Below, in pieces: positions 9,236 through 17,697 of a stretch of 64,000 nt of DNA. The position numbers were made by a program, and so were the translations under genes. This stretch comes from DASTSN01 sp035760665. GTDB taxonomy: Bacteria > Bacteroidota > Bacteroidia > Chitinophagales > Chitinophagaceae. The stretch's first letter is position 1; the number at the start of each line of letters is the position of its first letter. The notes below the pieces were generated by a model. It was not told where the DNA came from, made no database searches, and saw only the letters and a program-made list of their open reading frames with translations. Location of the stretch: contig DASTSN010000071.1 in assembly GCA_035760665.1 (NCBI GenBank), positions 33,649 through 97,648 of the forward strand, in the 5' to 3' direction.

Positions 9236-10651
9236 TTATGGGAAAATACCCAGTTCAGCATAGGCTGTGCCGACTTTGTTAATAGCAACAACGTATGCGG
9301 CTGTACGCATATCAGGAATGGCGGGATTTGATTTCCACATTTCCATGATTTCACGTGTTGCTGCAATCATTGTTTCTTCCAGTCCGCTATAAACCAGGTC
9401 TGCTTCTTCCGGTCCGTGCATGATAAATTCCCGCTCATGCTTGCTTACCTGCTTACCGGTCAGTTCCTCGATTTGTCCTATTATATGAGTATTCAAATTT
9501 TCGGTAAAGCGTTTTTCCATTCTTCCGTAGCGCACATGGCTCAGGTTCTTCAGCCATTCAAAATAAGAAACTGTTACACCACCAGCGTTGAGATACATGT
9601 CCGGGACCACCAATACGCCATTTTTGATAAGTATTTCATCGGCTTCCGGTGTAAGCGGGCCATTAGCAGCTTCGCCAATCAATTTGGCTTTCACGCGGGA
9701 TGCATTTTCGCCGTTAATGACATTTTCGAGTGCCGCAGGAATCAGAATGTCACATTCAAGTTCCAGTGCATCGGAGGTATTGGTAATATTCGTTGCACCG
9801 GGGAAATTCAATATAGAACCGGTTGCTTTCCTGTGTTTAAATACAGCATCAACATCCAGCCCGTTGTCGCTGCGGATGGCTCCTTCATATTCCGCCAGCG
9901 CAATAACTTTAGCGCCAGCCTGCTGGAAAAATTTAGCGGAATGATAGCCTACATTCCCCAATCCCTGCACCACCACTTTTTTCCCTTCCACACCCACGGT
10001 CATACCGAGTTTTTCCATCACGTCCGGCATGTTACAAACCTCTCTCAGCCCGTAAAAGACACCCAGTCCTGTGGCTTCCCGACGACCACGTACACCCCCT
10101 TGTGTAACTGGCTTACCGGTAACGCAGCCGAGCGCATCAATCTCTCCCGGTCTCATGCTTGTGTAGGTATCCAGGATCCAGGCCATTTCCCGTTCGCCGG
10201 TGCCGTAATCAGGTGCAGGAACATCGGTGCCAGGTCCGATAAAATTCTTTTTAATCAATTCAGAGGTGTAGCGGCGGGTAATTTTTTCGAGGTCGTAAGC
10301 AGAATACTTTTTGGGATCAATCGCAATACCTCCTTTGGCGCCGCCGAAAGGAACATTCACAATGGCACATTTGTAGGTCATCAGTGCGGCCAGGGCCATC
10401 ACCTCGTCAAGGTTTACGGTTGTGGCAAATCGGATCCCGCCTTTACAGGGTGTTTTATGGTGAGAATGTTGTACACGGTAAGCTTTTATCACCTCTATTT
10501 TATCGCCAATTTTGACAGGAAAATGCATGCGGTAAACGCTGTTGCACTGTTTAATTTGTTCCAGGATGCCCGGATCCCAGTTGGTAAACTTTGCTGCTTT
10601 GTCAAAGCTTTGTTCCACTGCTCCAAAAAAACTATAAGTACTGTCTGACAT
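9236..10651 (-). CDS. gdhA: Glu/Leu/Phe/Val dehydrogenase (glutamate dehydrogenase)
   Basis: The 471-residue protein has the ELFV dehydrogenase dimerisation domain followed by the Rossmann domain. The substrate and catalytic block reads KGGIRF ... NVPFGGAKGGI, with the catalytic Lys in GGAKGG and the substrate Asp in GPGTDVPAPDYGT. The dinucleotide motif is VQGLGNVGYHSA. It interconverts glutamate with 2-oxoglutarate and ammonium. Its length and motifs suit the hexameric bacterial family; NAD versus NADP preference cannot be fixed by eye. Leu/Val-type enzymes share the fold, so the symbol is the likely rather than proven choice. It is monocistronic, ending at the shared terminator. Confidence 0.92.
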   Translation of the reverse strand: MSDSTYSFFGAVEQSFDKAAKFTNWDPGILEQIKQCNSVYRMHFPVKIGDKIEVIKAYRVQHSHHKTPCKGGIRFATTVNLDEVMALAALMTYKCAIVNVPFGGAKGGIAIDPKKYSAYDLEKITRRYTSELIKKNFIGPGTDVPAPDYGTGEREMAWILDTYTSMRPGEIDALGCVTGKPVTQGGVRGRREATGLGVFYGLREVCNMPDVMEKLGMTVGVEGKKVVVQGLGNVGYHSAKFFQQAGAKVIALAEYEGAIRSDNGLDVDAVFKHRKATGSILNFPGATNITNTSDALELECDILIPAALENVINGENASRVKAKLIGEAANGPLTPEADEILIKNGVLVVPDMYLNAGGVTVSYFEWLKNLSHVRYGRMEKRFTENLNTHIIGQIEELTGKQVSKHEREFIMHGPEEADLVYSGLEETMIAATREIMEMWKSNPAIPDMRTAAYVVAINKVGTAYAELGIFP

Positions 10652-10781
10652 AAATTTTGTTTTATAAACGTTCGTTAATGAATTGAAAAATTAAAAGTAG
10701 TTGCTTTGAAATGAATAGTTGCTAAATCTTGTTACATGATCGGTTTAGTGGATTTGAAGAAGGACAAAACAACGGAATTGC

Positions 10782-11015
10782 TTATAATTTGCCTTCCTGT
10801 TTTTCCCATTTACTTATTTTTTTGTCGAGTCGAACAACATATAAAATCAATCCTGCAAGGATAGTGAGCATCACAGCGATGACCACATAAATCCGGCCGT
10901 TACTTCTCATCTGATCGGCCATTTCCACCTCTTTGCCGGCGGATTCCTGTGCCATGGCTGCTGCAGTTATTATAACGCTTAACAGGGTGTAAATTATTTT
11001 CTTAACACCAATCAT
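10782..11015 (-). CDS. ccmD: CcmD-like small membrane protein
   Basis: The protein has 77 residues if started at ATG 11015, which overlaps the ccmC stop as ATGA. That overlap decides the start over longer upstream options. It has a hydrophobic N-terminus ending in AMAQES that looks like a cleaved signal. One transmembrane helix follows (IYVVIAVMLTILAGLILYVV), then a short basic tail with DKKISKWEK. CcmD proteins are small single-span partners of CcmC that help release holo-CcmE in cytochrome c maturation. The family call rests on size, topology and the position after ccmC, since sequence conservation in CcmD is weak. Confidence 0.75.
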   Translation of the reverse strand: MIGVKKIIYTLLSVIITAAAMAQESAGKEVEMADQMRSNGRIYVVIAVMLTILAGLILYVVRLDKKISKWEKQEGKL

Positions 11016-11704
11016 TTTAGTAAAGTTTGTTCTTTTAATAAGTTCAGTCGGATTTTTAATGTCGTCAGCCAAACGCCCAGCAAGGTCCAGCCGATGATGG
11101 CGGGATAGAAAACCACCCGCATCCTGTTATCAATATCGCTGAAATTCAGGGCAGGGTTTCCTTCGCGGCCCGGGTGCAGGCTTGGTAAAAGCCTCGGCAA
11201 TATCCAAATGGTGGGAAACAGCATGGCATATGCGAAAATGTTGTACACAGCGCTAACCCTTGCTCTTTTGTCGATGTCTGGTATGGAATCCCTCAATACG
11301 TGGTAGGCGAGGTAAATCAGCAAGGCGATCGCTGCGCCGATTAATTTTGGTTCCCTGGCAATGGCGCTGAAGGAAGCTGCTGCCGGGTTGTTAGGATCGG
11401 CCCAGGTGTAACTCATCCAGATGGTTCCAGTGGCATAGCCCAGCACGCCAAACACAATACCGACGGTGGCGTACTGGCGGGCATAAATGTCGTGCCGTAT
11501 ATTATTGGTGCGCAGGTATTTTACAGCATATACTACCGACACAGTGAAAAGGATCATCATGCAAAACCACATGCATACATGAAAATAAAGATTGCGGATG
11601 GTTTCCTGCAAGGCTGGTAAATGTGGTACATCCAGTAAAAGACCAGCCGTAAATGTGTAAACCAATAACAAAACTGCTAATATCTTCCACCAGGATTTGT
11701 GCAT
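11012..11704 (-). CDS. ccmC: cytochrome c biogenesis protein CcmC (heme handling)
   Basis: This 230-residue integral membrane protein has six predicted helices. It carries the tryptophan-rich periplasmic segment of the heme-handling family (GTIWMSYTWADPN) and His residues in the loops (LYFHVCMWF; AYHVLRDSI). CcmC presents heme to CcmE in the system I cytochrome c maturation pathway. Typical CcmC has a WGTWW-like motif; the variant here agrees with Bacteroidota homologues. It lies between ccmB (135 nt upstream) and ccmD (overlap of 4 nt). ccmA, ccmE, ccmF and ccmH are not in the window. Confidence 0.88.
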   Translation of the reverse strand: MHKSWWKILAVLLLVYTFTAGLLLDVPHLPALQETIRNLYFHVCMWFCMMILFTVSVVYAVKYLRTNNIRHDIYARQYATVGIVFGVLGYATGTIWMSYTWADPNNPAAASFSAIAREPKLIGAAIALLIYLAYHVLRDSIPDIDKRARVSAVYNIFAYAMLFPTIWILPRLLPSLHPGREGNPALNFSDIDNRMRVVFYPAIIGWTLLGVWLTTLKIRLNLLKEQTLLK

Positions 11705-11839
11705 ACTTTCTTAGTGCGGCTGTTATCAGGGGAGGTGTTTACTGGCAAGCAACCCCATGTGCCGGCTTTCAGGCAGCAAAAATAAGGTGGCAAAAATTAA
11801 TGGTAAATAAAATTTGGAATACCCGGTGGTGACAATGAG

Positions 11840-12496
11840 CTAATCCTTCCACAAAAAAGGAAAAAGAATAACAGCCAGTAATATGATCATAAGATCTAAT
11901 GCGACTAATAATAAGACCGACGCTACAGGAATGGTAAGCATATCCGTAAAAACAGCACGGGATAAGCGCATTAATAATAATAGTTGCGGTAAAATGATTG
12001 GAAAACCAAGGATTGCCATGATGGCCGCATTTTGCTGCGCTTTGGCTGCAATGGCCGCAAGAAAGGTAAATACCAGGCTGAGGCTCCAGCCACCCAGTAA
12101 TACTAACCCGGTAAATGTTGCCAGCTTTTGCAGGGGATTGCCCAGAAACATGGAAAACAGCAGCAGGCTCAGTAAACTCATAAACAACATGAGCAGGGAA
12201 TTGAAAAAGAGTTTTGCCAGGATAAAATCCCGTGGACCAGCAATTGAATAGAAATAGAGCATCCTGCCTTTGCTTTCCTGCAAAAAACTCTTGGCGACTG
12301 CATTGATACAAATGAATAATTGTGTAACCCAAAACAGGCCATTCCATACATTGGTGTCGGGCTCTTCTATGGCCATAAATAACACAAAGATGGTGGCGCC
12401 AATGTACAGTAACACGCCATAAAACGTGTATTGCTGGCGAATTTCCAGCAATAAATCTTTTTTAAAAAGAGCGTATATGTGGTGTAGGGATTTCAC
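11840..12496 (-). CDS. ccmB: heme exporter-type ABC permease CcmB
   Basis: This membrane protein of 218 residues is related to CcmB. It starts with the conserved cytosolic patch ALFKKDLLLEIRQQ followed by six hydrophobic helices, and has the family sequence SKGRMLYFYSIAGPRDFILAK in the loop. CcmB works with CcmA and CcmC in the complex that frees heme-loaded CcmE. I chose the GTG at 12496 because it forms a GTGA overlap with the tdk stop and has GAGG a few nt upstream. An in-frame ATG at 12526 inside tdk would add ten residues. The start codon overlap implies translational coupling to thymidine kinase. Confidence 0.85.
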   Translation of the reverse strand: MKSLHHIYALFKKDLLLEIRQQYTFYGVLLYIGATIFVLFMAIEEPDTNVWNGLFWVTQLFICINAVAKSFLQESKGRMLYFYSIAGPRDFILAKLFFNSLLMLFMSLLSLLLFSMFLGNPLQKLATFTGLVLLGGWSLSLVFTFLAAIAAKAQQNAAIMAILGFPIILPQLLLLMRLSRAVFTDMLTIPVASVLLLVALDLMIILLAVILFPFLWKD

Positions 12497-13065
12497 TTTG
12501 TTTCCTCGTAGTAGCATTTGCGGCACCGGGGCTCGTACACATCTTTTTCGCCCAGCATAATGGTATCTTCATTCGGCACTTTTCGATAAGAATAATTGGC
12601 AATATTCCCGCATTTAACACAGATGGCATGCAGTTTTGTTACGTAATCGGCTTTCGCCATTAAAAAAGGCATTTGACCAAAAGGTTTTCCTAAAAAATCC
12701 ATATCCAGCCCGGCCACAATTACCCGTGTGCCCCTGTAGGCAAGTTCGTCACACACATTGGGTAATTCATTATCAAAAAACTGCGCCTCGTCAATACCAA
12801 TTACGTCCACATCCTGCGCCATCAGCAGTATTTTCTGCGAATTATCAATCGGGGTTGAGTGAATGGCATTCTCATCATGCGATACGATTTTAATTTCATC
12901 ATACCTTGTATCTATACCGGGCTTAAAAATTTCAACTTTCAAGTTGGCGATTTTGGCTCGTTTCAGCCGGCGGATTAATTCCTCTGTTTTTCCGCTAAAC
13001 ATGGATCCGCAAATCACTTCAATCCACCCCCTGCGTTCGCCTCTTATGTCTGGTTCGATAAACAT
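12493..13065 (-). CDS. tdk: thymidine kinase
   Basis: A 190-residue type II thymidine kinase that phosphorylates thymidine in the salvage route to dTTP. It shows the P-loop GSMFSGKT (about residues 20-27), the Walker B/catalytic region GIDEAQFF, the lid ending in TKLHAICVKCG, and four zinc ligands (CVKC and CRKC). The start at 13065 (MFIEPDIRGERRGW) has AGGAAG 12-17 nt upstream; an ATG ten codons earlier is less likely. It leads a run into ccmB with a start/stop overlap. Confidence 0.95.
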   Translation of the reverse strand: MFIEPDIRGERRGWIEVICGSMFSGKTEELIRRLKRAKIANLKVEIFKPGIDTRYDEIKIVSHDENAIHSTPIDNSQKILLMAQDVDVIGIDEAQFFDNELPNVCDELAYRGTRVIVAGLDMDFLGKPFGQMPFLMAKADYVTKLHAICVKCGNIANYSYRKVPNEDTIMLGEKDVYEPRCRKCYYEETK

Positions 13066-13151
13066 TGTTAATATTCTTCCTGGGAAATTATGCACATTGG
13101 CTTATGTGGCAAACTGTTTGTAACTTTAAATGACATTTTTTAAAAAGTTGA

Positions 13152-13159
13152 CAAAAGTA
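13152..13159 (-). promoter_or_regulatory. candidate -7 box for tdk-ccmB
   Basis: TACTTTTG on the minus strand matches TAnnTTTG about 90 nt before the tdk start. No clear TTG lies at the -33 distance, so this is tentative. Confidence 0.3.
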
Positions 13160-13169
13160 CCATATTCTA

Positions 13170-13868
13170 ATGGAACGCATTCAGGTTCTGATCCGAAAAT
13201 TAAATGAACAGTTGGAACAACAAGCCGGTGCCGCGCAAATGCTCCTTACTGTGCAAATGCTGCAGGCCGAATTGTCCCGTCAGCAGACTGAGGGTAAACA
13301 AATACTGGGTACTTCAAAAGTAGCGGTTGTTTTACCAAAACCTGCAGCTGTTCCGGCCTATGCTTCAGCTGATATAGAAAAATATGCGCCCAAAGTTGCT
13401 GACGATCAGCCAGTGGAAGAAATTAAAGAAGTTCAACCAGTTTCTGGCAAAGGACCTCAGGTGAAAAAGCAGCGTCCCGAAAACCTGTTATTTGATCCAA
13501 TGCTGGAAATTCCTACTTTATCCCAGCAAATGGTTAAAGAAGTAAATGAACTGGCTGCTGATAAACAGCTTTCGCTGAATGACAGGCTGAAACAACAAAA
13601 AACAGAACTGGGAGAAGTATTAAAAGAAAGTCCTATAAAAGATTTGCGCAAAGCGATTGGCATCAACGACCGGTTTGTTTTTATCAACGACCTCTTTCGC
13701 GGCGATGAGCCGATGTATGAACGGAGCATCAAAACCATCAACAGCTTCCATATTTTTGCTGAGGCTGAATATTGGATCAACAGGGAATTGATTGTGAAGC
13801 TTGGCTGGGATGAGGAAAATGAAATCGTTCGCCATTTTTACCTGTTAGTTAAAAGGCGGTTTTCCTGA
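13170..13868 (+). CDS. conserved hypothetical protein, coiled-coil N-terminus
   Basis: The 232-residue protein has no signal peptide or membrane segment. Residues 1-50 are an amphipathic helix rich in Gln, Leu and Glu, consistent with a coiled coil. Residues about 55-110 are Pro/Ala/Lys-rich and probably disordered. A globular C-terminal block begins near 150 and contains KDLRKAIGINDRFVFINDLF and EAEYWINRELIVKLGW. I recognise this C-terminal block as recurring in uncharacterised Bacteroidota proteins but know of no assigned function. The last 31 nt overlap the convergent waaA gene, an antisense overlap at the 3' ends. Confidence 0.75.
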   Translation: MERIQVLIRKLNEQLEQQAGAAQMLLTVQMLQAELSRQQTEGKQILGTSKVAVVLPKPAAVPAYASADIEKYAPKVADDQPVEEIKEVQPVSGKGPQVKKQRPENLLFDPMLEIPTLSQQMVKEVNELAADKQLSLNDRLKQQKTELGEVLKESPIKDLRKAIGINDRFVFINDLFRGDEPMYERSIKTINSFHIFAEAEYWINRELIVKLGWDEENEIVRHFYLLVKRRFS

Positions 13869-15103
13869 ATAAAATCGATAATGATTTTGCAGGCGCCCGC
13901 CTGTGATACCACATATTCCTTAGCTGCCTGACTTTTTTGCTGGTACAACGCACGATCTTTTAATAAGGTAATAATTATATTTTCAAGTTCTTTCGCGGTG
14001 GAAAAACTATCTGCACCTTTCACCTGAATCAGTTCGGTTGCTTCACGATACTTTTGGTAGTTTGGGCCTATCAAAACCGGTTTGCCGTAAACGGCTGCTT
14101 CTAAAACATTATGTACACCATCTTTTGTAAAACCACCACCCACATAGCTGATATAACTGTATTGATAAAGGCTGGCGAGCATGCCGATATTGTCAATAAT
14201 CAGCGTGCCAGCCGATACGCAGGGCCGTTCATCTGCAGCGATGGCAGAATACAATACTGCATCCGGGAAGACTTTTCTCAGTTTGGCTAAGCGGTTTTCA
14301 TTAATCTCGTGAGGGGCAATGATTAATTTTAACGAAGGGTCTTTTATGGCTGCCAATGCTTCCCGTAAAGCATTTTCATCCTGTTCCCATGTACTGCCGG
14401 CTACAATACAATTCATGCCATTTATAAAGGCTGCTGCGGCTGCAATGGGTTTAGGCTGGTTGGCGATTTCCAGCACCCTGTCAAAACGGGTATCGCCGGC
14501 AATGGACGTGGTTTGTTCAAAACCAGCTTTTTTCAGTAATTCTTCGGCGGCAGCATTCTGAACGAAAATATGTGTAAAGCAGGAAAGCATATACCGGTGA
14601 AAAGCGCCATACCAGCGGAAAAATGGCTGGCCGGGTCTGAAAACTGCTGAAACCAGCAAAAGCGGAATCATTCGCCGGGAAATGGCAGACAGGTAATGAT
14701 ACCAGAATTCATATTTTACAAAAACAACCAAAGACGGCCGTACCGTTTCGAGAAACTTTTTGGCATTTGAGGGGCTGTCGGGCGGTAGGTAAAAAACCCA
14801 GTCTGCCAGGGGATAGTTTTTCCGCACTTCGTAGCCGGAAGGGGAAAAGAATGTTAGTAGAAGTTTATACTGGGGGTATAGTTTTTTTAATTCTTCCATC
14901 ACGGGTCGCCCTTGTTCAAACTCACCCAGGGAAGCGCAATGAAACCAGATGATTTTGTTATCACTGCCAACCAGGGTACCTAAACGGTTCCAAATATTTT
15001 TCCTGCCTTTCAGCCATAGCCTGGCCTTTTCATTTTTGAGCGCTGCAAGGCGAATGCCAAGCAGGTAGAGTCGAAGAAAAATGGTATAAAAAAGAAGGCT
15101 CAT
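13838..15103 (-). CDS. waaA: 3-deoxy-D-manno-octulosonic acid (Kdo) transferase
   Basis: A 421-residue membrane-anchored glycosyltransferase of the WaaA/KdtA family, adding Kdo from CMP-Kdo to lipid A precursor. The N-terminal hydrophobic anchor is followed by WFHCASLGEFEQGRPV, which holds the catalytic Glu region, and by the PSLVVFVKYEFWYHYL block. The donor-binding end has IIAPHEINENRLAKL, YVGGGFTKDGVHNVLEAA and GKPVLIGPNYQKYREA. The presence of waaA means the cell makes a lipopolysaccharide-type outer membrane. It is divergent from the nucleotide-sugar operon, with about 100 nt between starts. Confidence 0.95.
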   Translation of the reverse strand: MSLLFYTIFLRLYLLGIRLAALKNEKARLWLKGRKNIWNRLGTLVGSDNKIIWFHCASLGEFEQGRPVMEELKKLYPQYKLLLTFFSPSGYEVRKNYPLADWVFYLPPDSPSNAKKFLETVRPSLVVFVKYEFWYHYLSAISRRMIPLLLVSAVFRPGQPFFRWYGAFHRYMLSCFTHIFVQNAAAEELLKKAGFEQTTSIAGDTRFDRVLEIANQPKPIAAAAAFINGMNCIVAGSTWEQDENALREALAAIKDPSLKLIIAPHEINENRLAKLRKVFPDAVLYSAIAADERPCVSAGTLIIDNIGMLASLYQYSYISYVGGGFTKDGVHNVLEAAVYGKPVLIGPNYQKYREATELIQVKGADSFSTAKELENIIITLLKDRALYQQKSQAAKEYVVSQAGACKIIIDFIQENRLLTNR

Positions 15104-15168
15104 AAATGGGGCAAATTAAGCAAGTTGCCGTAAAGTTTCTTTGTATTAGGCGGGCGGCTTTATTTTAT

Positions 15169-15176
15169 TATTTTTG
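15169..15176 (+). promoter_or_regulatory. candidate -7 box for the nucleotide-sugar operon
   Basis: TATTTTTGC fits TAnnTTTG and lies 30 nt before the aminotransferase start. A TTG at 15141-15143 is 25 nt upstream, slightly farther than usual. Confidence 0.45.
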
Positions 15177-15205
15177 CGCCACCTTGAATCATTAAAATCT
15201 TTCGA

Positions 15206-16336
15206 ATGCGTCCTATCCAAATGGTGGATACAAAGACCCAGTACCTGAAAATCAAATCTGAAATTGATGCGGCCGTGCAACAGGTAATGGACAGTTCCGC
15301 CTTTATCAATGGCAAGCCTGTGCAGGATTTTGCCACTCATTTGTCGGCTTACCTTGGTGTAAAACATACCATTCCTTGTGCCAATGGTACAGATGCTCTT
15401 CAAATTGCCATGATGGCGCTGGGCCTGGAGCCTGGTGACGAAGTGATCACGCCATCGTTTACCTATATTGCCACAACGGAAGTCATTGCTTTGTTACGCC
15501 TTACCCCGGTTTTTGTAGAGGTGGATTCCGCTACGTTTTGTATGGATCCTGTTGCACTGGAAAAAGCGATTACTCCCAAAACCAGGGCGATTGTTCCCGT
15601 GCACCTTTACGGTCATGCTGCCCCGATGGATCAAATTATGGCGATAGCTAAAAAATATAATCTTGCTGTAATTGAAGATAACGCCCAAGCCATTGGCTGT
15701 GACTATCAGTTCGCGAACGGGAAAAAAATGAAAACCGGAACGATTGGTCATATTGGGGCTACCTCATTTTATCCTTCAAAAAACCTGGGTGCGTTTGGCG
15801 ATGGGGGTGCATTATTTACAAATGATGATCAATTAGCGGAACGCATGCGGATGATTGCTAACCACGGCCAGCAAAAGCGATATTATCATGAAATGGTCGG
15901 TTGCAACAGCCGGCTCGATAGTATACAGGCAGGTATTTTGGATATAAAACTCAAATACCTGGATGATTATATTGCTGCAAGACGTAAAGCCGCTGATTTT
16001 TATGATCAACAATTTGCCGGTCATCCCAACATAAAAACACCTTATCGGGCGCCCTATTCCTATCATGTATTTCACCAGTACACATTGGTGCTGGAGGGCG
16101 CAGACCGCGACAAGCTCAAGGAGTACCTGGAGCAACAAAAAATACCTTCCATGATTTATTATCCTGTGCCGGGGCACAAACAAAAAATGTTTGAAAAATT
16201 TAATGTCGCATCATTACCGTTGCAGGTTACGGACTGGCTGACTGAACGGGTGATTTCCCTGCCTATGCATACAGAACTTGACGAGGAACAATTGAATTAT
16301 ATCGCTGATCATGTATTAAATTTTATCAATCAATAA
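15206..16336 (+). CDS. DegT/DnrJ/EryC1/StrS-family sugar aminotransferase
   Basis: A 376-residue PLP enzyme that adds an amino group to a keto-sugar nucleotide. Substrate-pocket and cofactor motifs are visible: CANGTDALQIAMMALGL, DEVITPSFTYIATTE, the Asp in VIEDNAQAIGC that holds the PLP ring, and the Schiff-base Lys in SFYPSKNLGAFGDGG. It resembles WbpE/WlbC-type enzymes acting on 3-keto sugars. With the UDP-sugar dehydrogenases downstream, a UDP-3-amino-uronic acid is a reasonable but unproven product. It is the first gene of a six-gene run; the next start is 12 nt away. Confidence 0.9.
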   Translation: MRPIQMVDTKTQYLKIKSEIDAAVQQVMDSSAFINGKPVQDFATHLSAYLGVKHTIPCANGTDALQIAMMALGLEPGDEVITPSFTYIATTEVIALLRLTPVFVEVDSATFCMDPVALEKAITPKTRAIVPVHLYGHAAPMDQIMAIAKKYNLAVIEDNAQAIGCDYQFANGKKMKTGTIGHIGATSFYPSKNLGAFGDGGALFTNDDQLAERMRMIANHGQQKRYYHEMVGCNSRLDSIQAGILDIKLKYLDDYIAARRKAADFYDQQFAGHPNIKTPYRAPYSYHVFHQYTLVLEGADRDKLKEYLEQQKIPSMIYYPVPGHKQKMFEKFNVASLPLQVTDWLTERVISLPMHTELDEEQLNYIADHVLNFINQ

Positions 16337-16348
16337 TCTTATTCTCGA

Positions 16349-17662
16349 ATGAAAATTGCTGTTGTTGGAACAGGCTATGTAGGACTTGTAACAGGAACCT
16401 GTTTTGCTGAAACAGGTAATTCCGTCACCTGTGTGGATGTAGATATAGAGAAAGTCAAAAAGCTCAGTAACGGTGAGATTACCATTTATGAACCGGGTTT
16501 GGAAAAATTATTTCTCCGAAACCTTCGGGAGGAGCGATTAAAGTTTACGACCAGTCTCGAAGAGGGTGTCAAAGATGCTTTGTTAGTCCTGCTGGCATTG
16601 CCTACTCCGCCTGATGAAGATGGTTCGGCAGATCTCTCTTATGTGCTGAAAGTAGCCGATGATTTAGGCAAAATCATGAAGGAGTATAAAATAATCATCG
16701 ATAAAAGCACAGTACCGGTAGGCACCGCCGAAAAAGTACGGGCTGCTATTGCAGCAAACTATAAAGGTGAATTTGATGTAGTTTCCAATCCAGAATTTTT
16801 ACGGGAAGGGCTTGCCGTAGAGGATTTTATGAAGCCAAACAGGGTGGTAGTAGGCACCAGCTCAGAAAAAGCAAAAAAAATCATGAATGATTTATTTGCG
16901 CCTTTTGTCAGGCAGGGAAACCCAGTTATATTTATGGATGAACGTTCGGCTGAGTTAACAAAATATGCTGCGAATTCTTTCCTGGCAACCAAAATAACCT
17001 TTATGAATGAAATTGCCCGGCTCTGCGAGTTGCTGGGAGCCGATGTAGATATGGTGCGCCGGGGAATGGGAAGCGATGAACGGATTGGAAAACGTTTTTT
17101 ATTTCCAGGCATTGGTTATGGTGGTAGCTGTTTTCCCAAAGATGTGAAAGCGCTGGTGCATTCCGCCAGGCAAGCCGATTATGATTTCCAGATATTGAAA
17201 GCCGTGATGGATGTCAATGAAAAGCAAAAACTCGCCCTTATTCCACGTGTAAAAAAATACTTCAATAATGATTTAAAGGGAAAGCGTTTCGCTTTCTGGG
17301 GGCTGGCTTTTAAACCAAATACAGACGACATACGTGAAGCGCCGGCACTGTATATGATTGATGCACTACTAAAAGAGGGTGCCACAATTCATGCTTTTGA
17401 TCCGGAAGCTATGACCAATGTTAAGCGTTTACTGGGAGATAAAATTCATTATGCCGCGAACCAATATGCTACGCTGGAAAACGCGGATGCATTAATTATT
17501 GCCACTGAATGGAATGAATTCCGGACACCTGATTTTGACAAGGTGGCAACGTTATTAAAGAGTAAAGTGATTTTTGATGGCCGTAATTTATTTGACCTCT
17601 CAAAAATGGAGAGCATGGGTTTTTATTATGAAAGTATCGGCAGAAAAACGATTGAAGCCTGA
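16349..17662 (+). CDS. ugd: UDP-glucose 6-dehydrogenase family protein
   Basis: A 437-residue nucleotide-sugar dehydrogenase that oxidises the C6 hydroxyl of UDP-glucose to UDP-glucuronate with two NAD+. It has the N-terminal Rossmann motif VGTGYVGLVTG and the middle-domain Lys in NSFLATKITFMNE. The catalytic Cys is in GYGGSCFPKD, and the C-terminal domain has FWGLAFKPNTDDIREAP. It sits directly before a UDP-glucuronate decarboxylase-like gene, which fits a UDP-glucose to UDP-glucuronate to UDP-xylose pathway. The gap to its neighbour upstream is 12 nt. Confidence 0.94.
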   Translation: MKIAVVGTGYVGLVTGTCFAETGNSVTCVDVDIEKVKKLSNGEITIYEPGLEKLFLRNLREERLKFTTSLEEGVKDALLVLLALPTPPDEDGSADLSYVLKVADDLGKIMKEYKIIIDKSTVPVGTAEKVRAAIAANYKGEFDVVSNPEFLREGLAVEDFMKPNRVVVGTSSEKAKKIMNDLFAPFVRQGNPVIFMDERSAELTKYAANSFLATKITFMNEIARLCELLGADVDMVRRGMGSDERIGKRFLFPGIGYGGSCFPKDVKALVHSARQADYDFQILKAVMDVNEKQKLALIPRVKKYFNNDLKGKRFAFWGLAFKPNTDDIREAPALYMIDALLKEGATIHAFDPEAMTNVKRLLGDKIHYAANQYATLENADALIIATEWNEFRTPDFDKVATLLKSKVIFDGRNLFDLSKMESMGFYYESIGRKTIEA

Positions 17663-17697
17663 ATAGCCTTGCTGTCGGTCATTAACTGAATAATACT

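Noticed and set aside
9416..10648. A 410-codon open frame antisense to gdhA on the plus strand
   Set aside because: It is the shadow of a well-conserved gdhA; its translation is Cys/His/Phe-rich with no family signature.
11769..12347. A 192-codon minus-strand frame overlapping ccmB
   Set aside because: The overlapping ccmB frame has clear family motifs and membrane helices, so this frame is a shadow.
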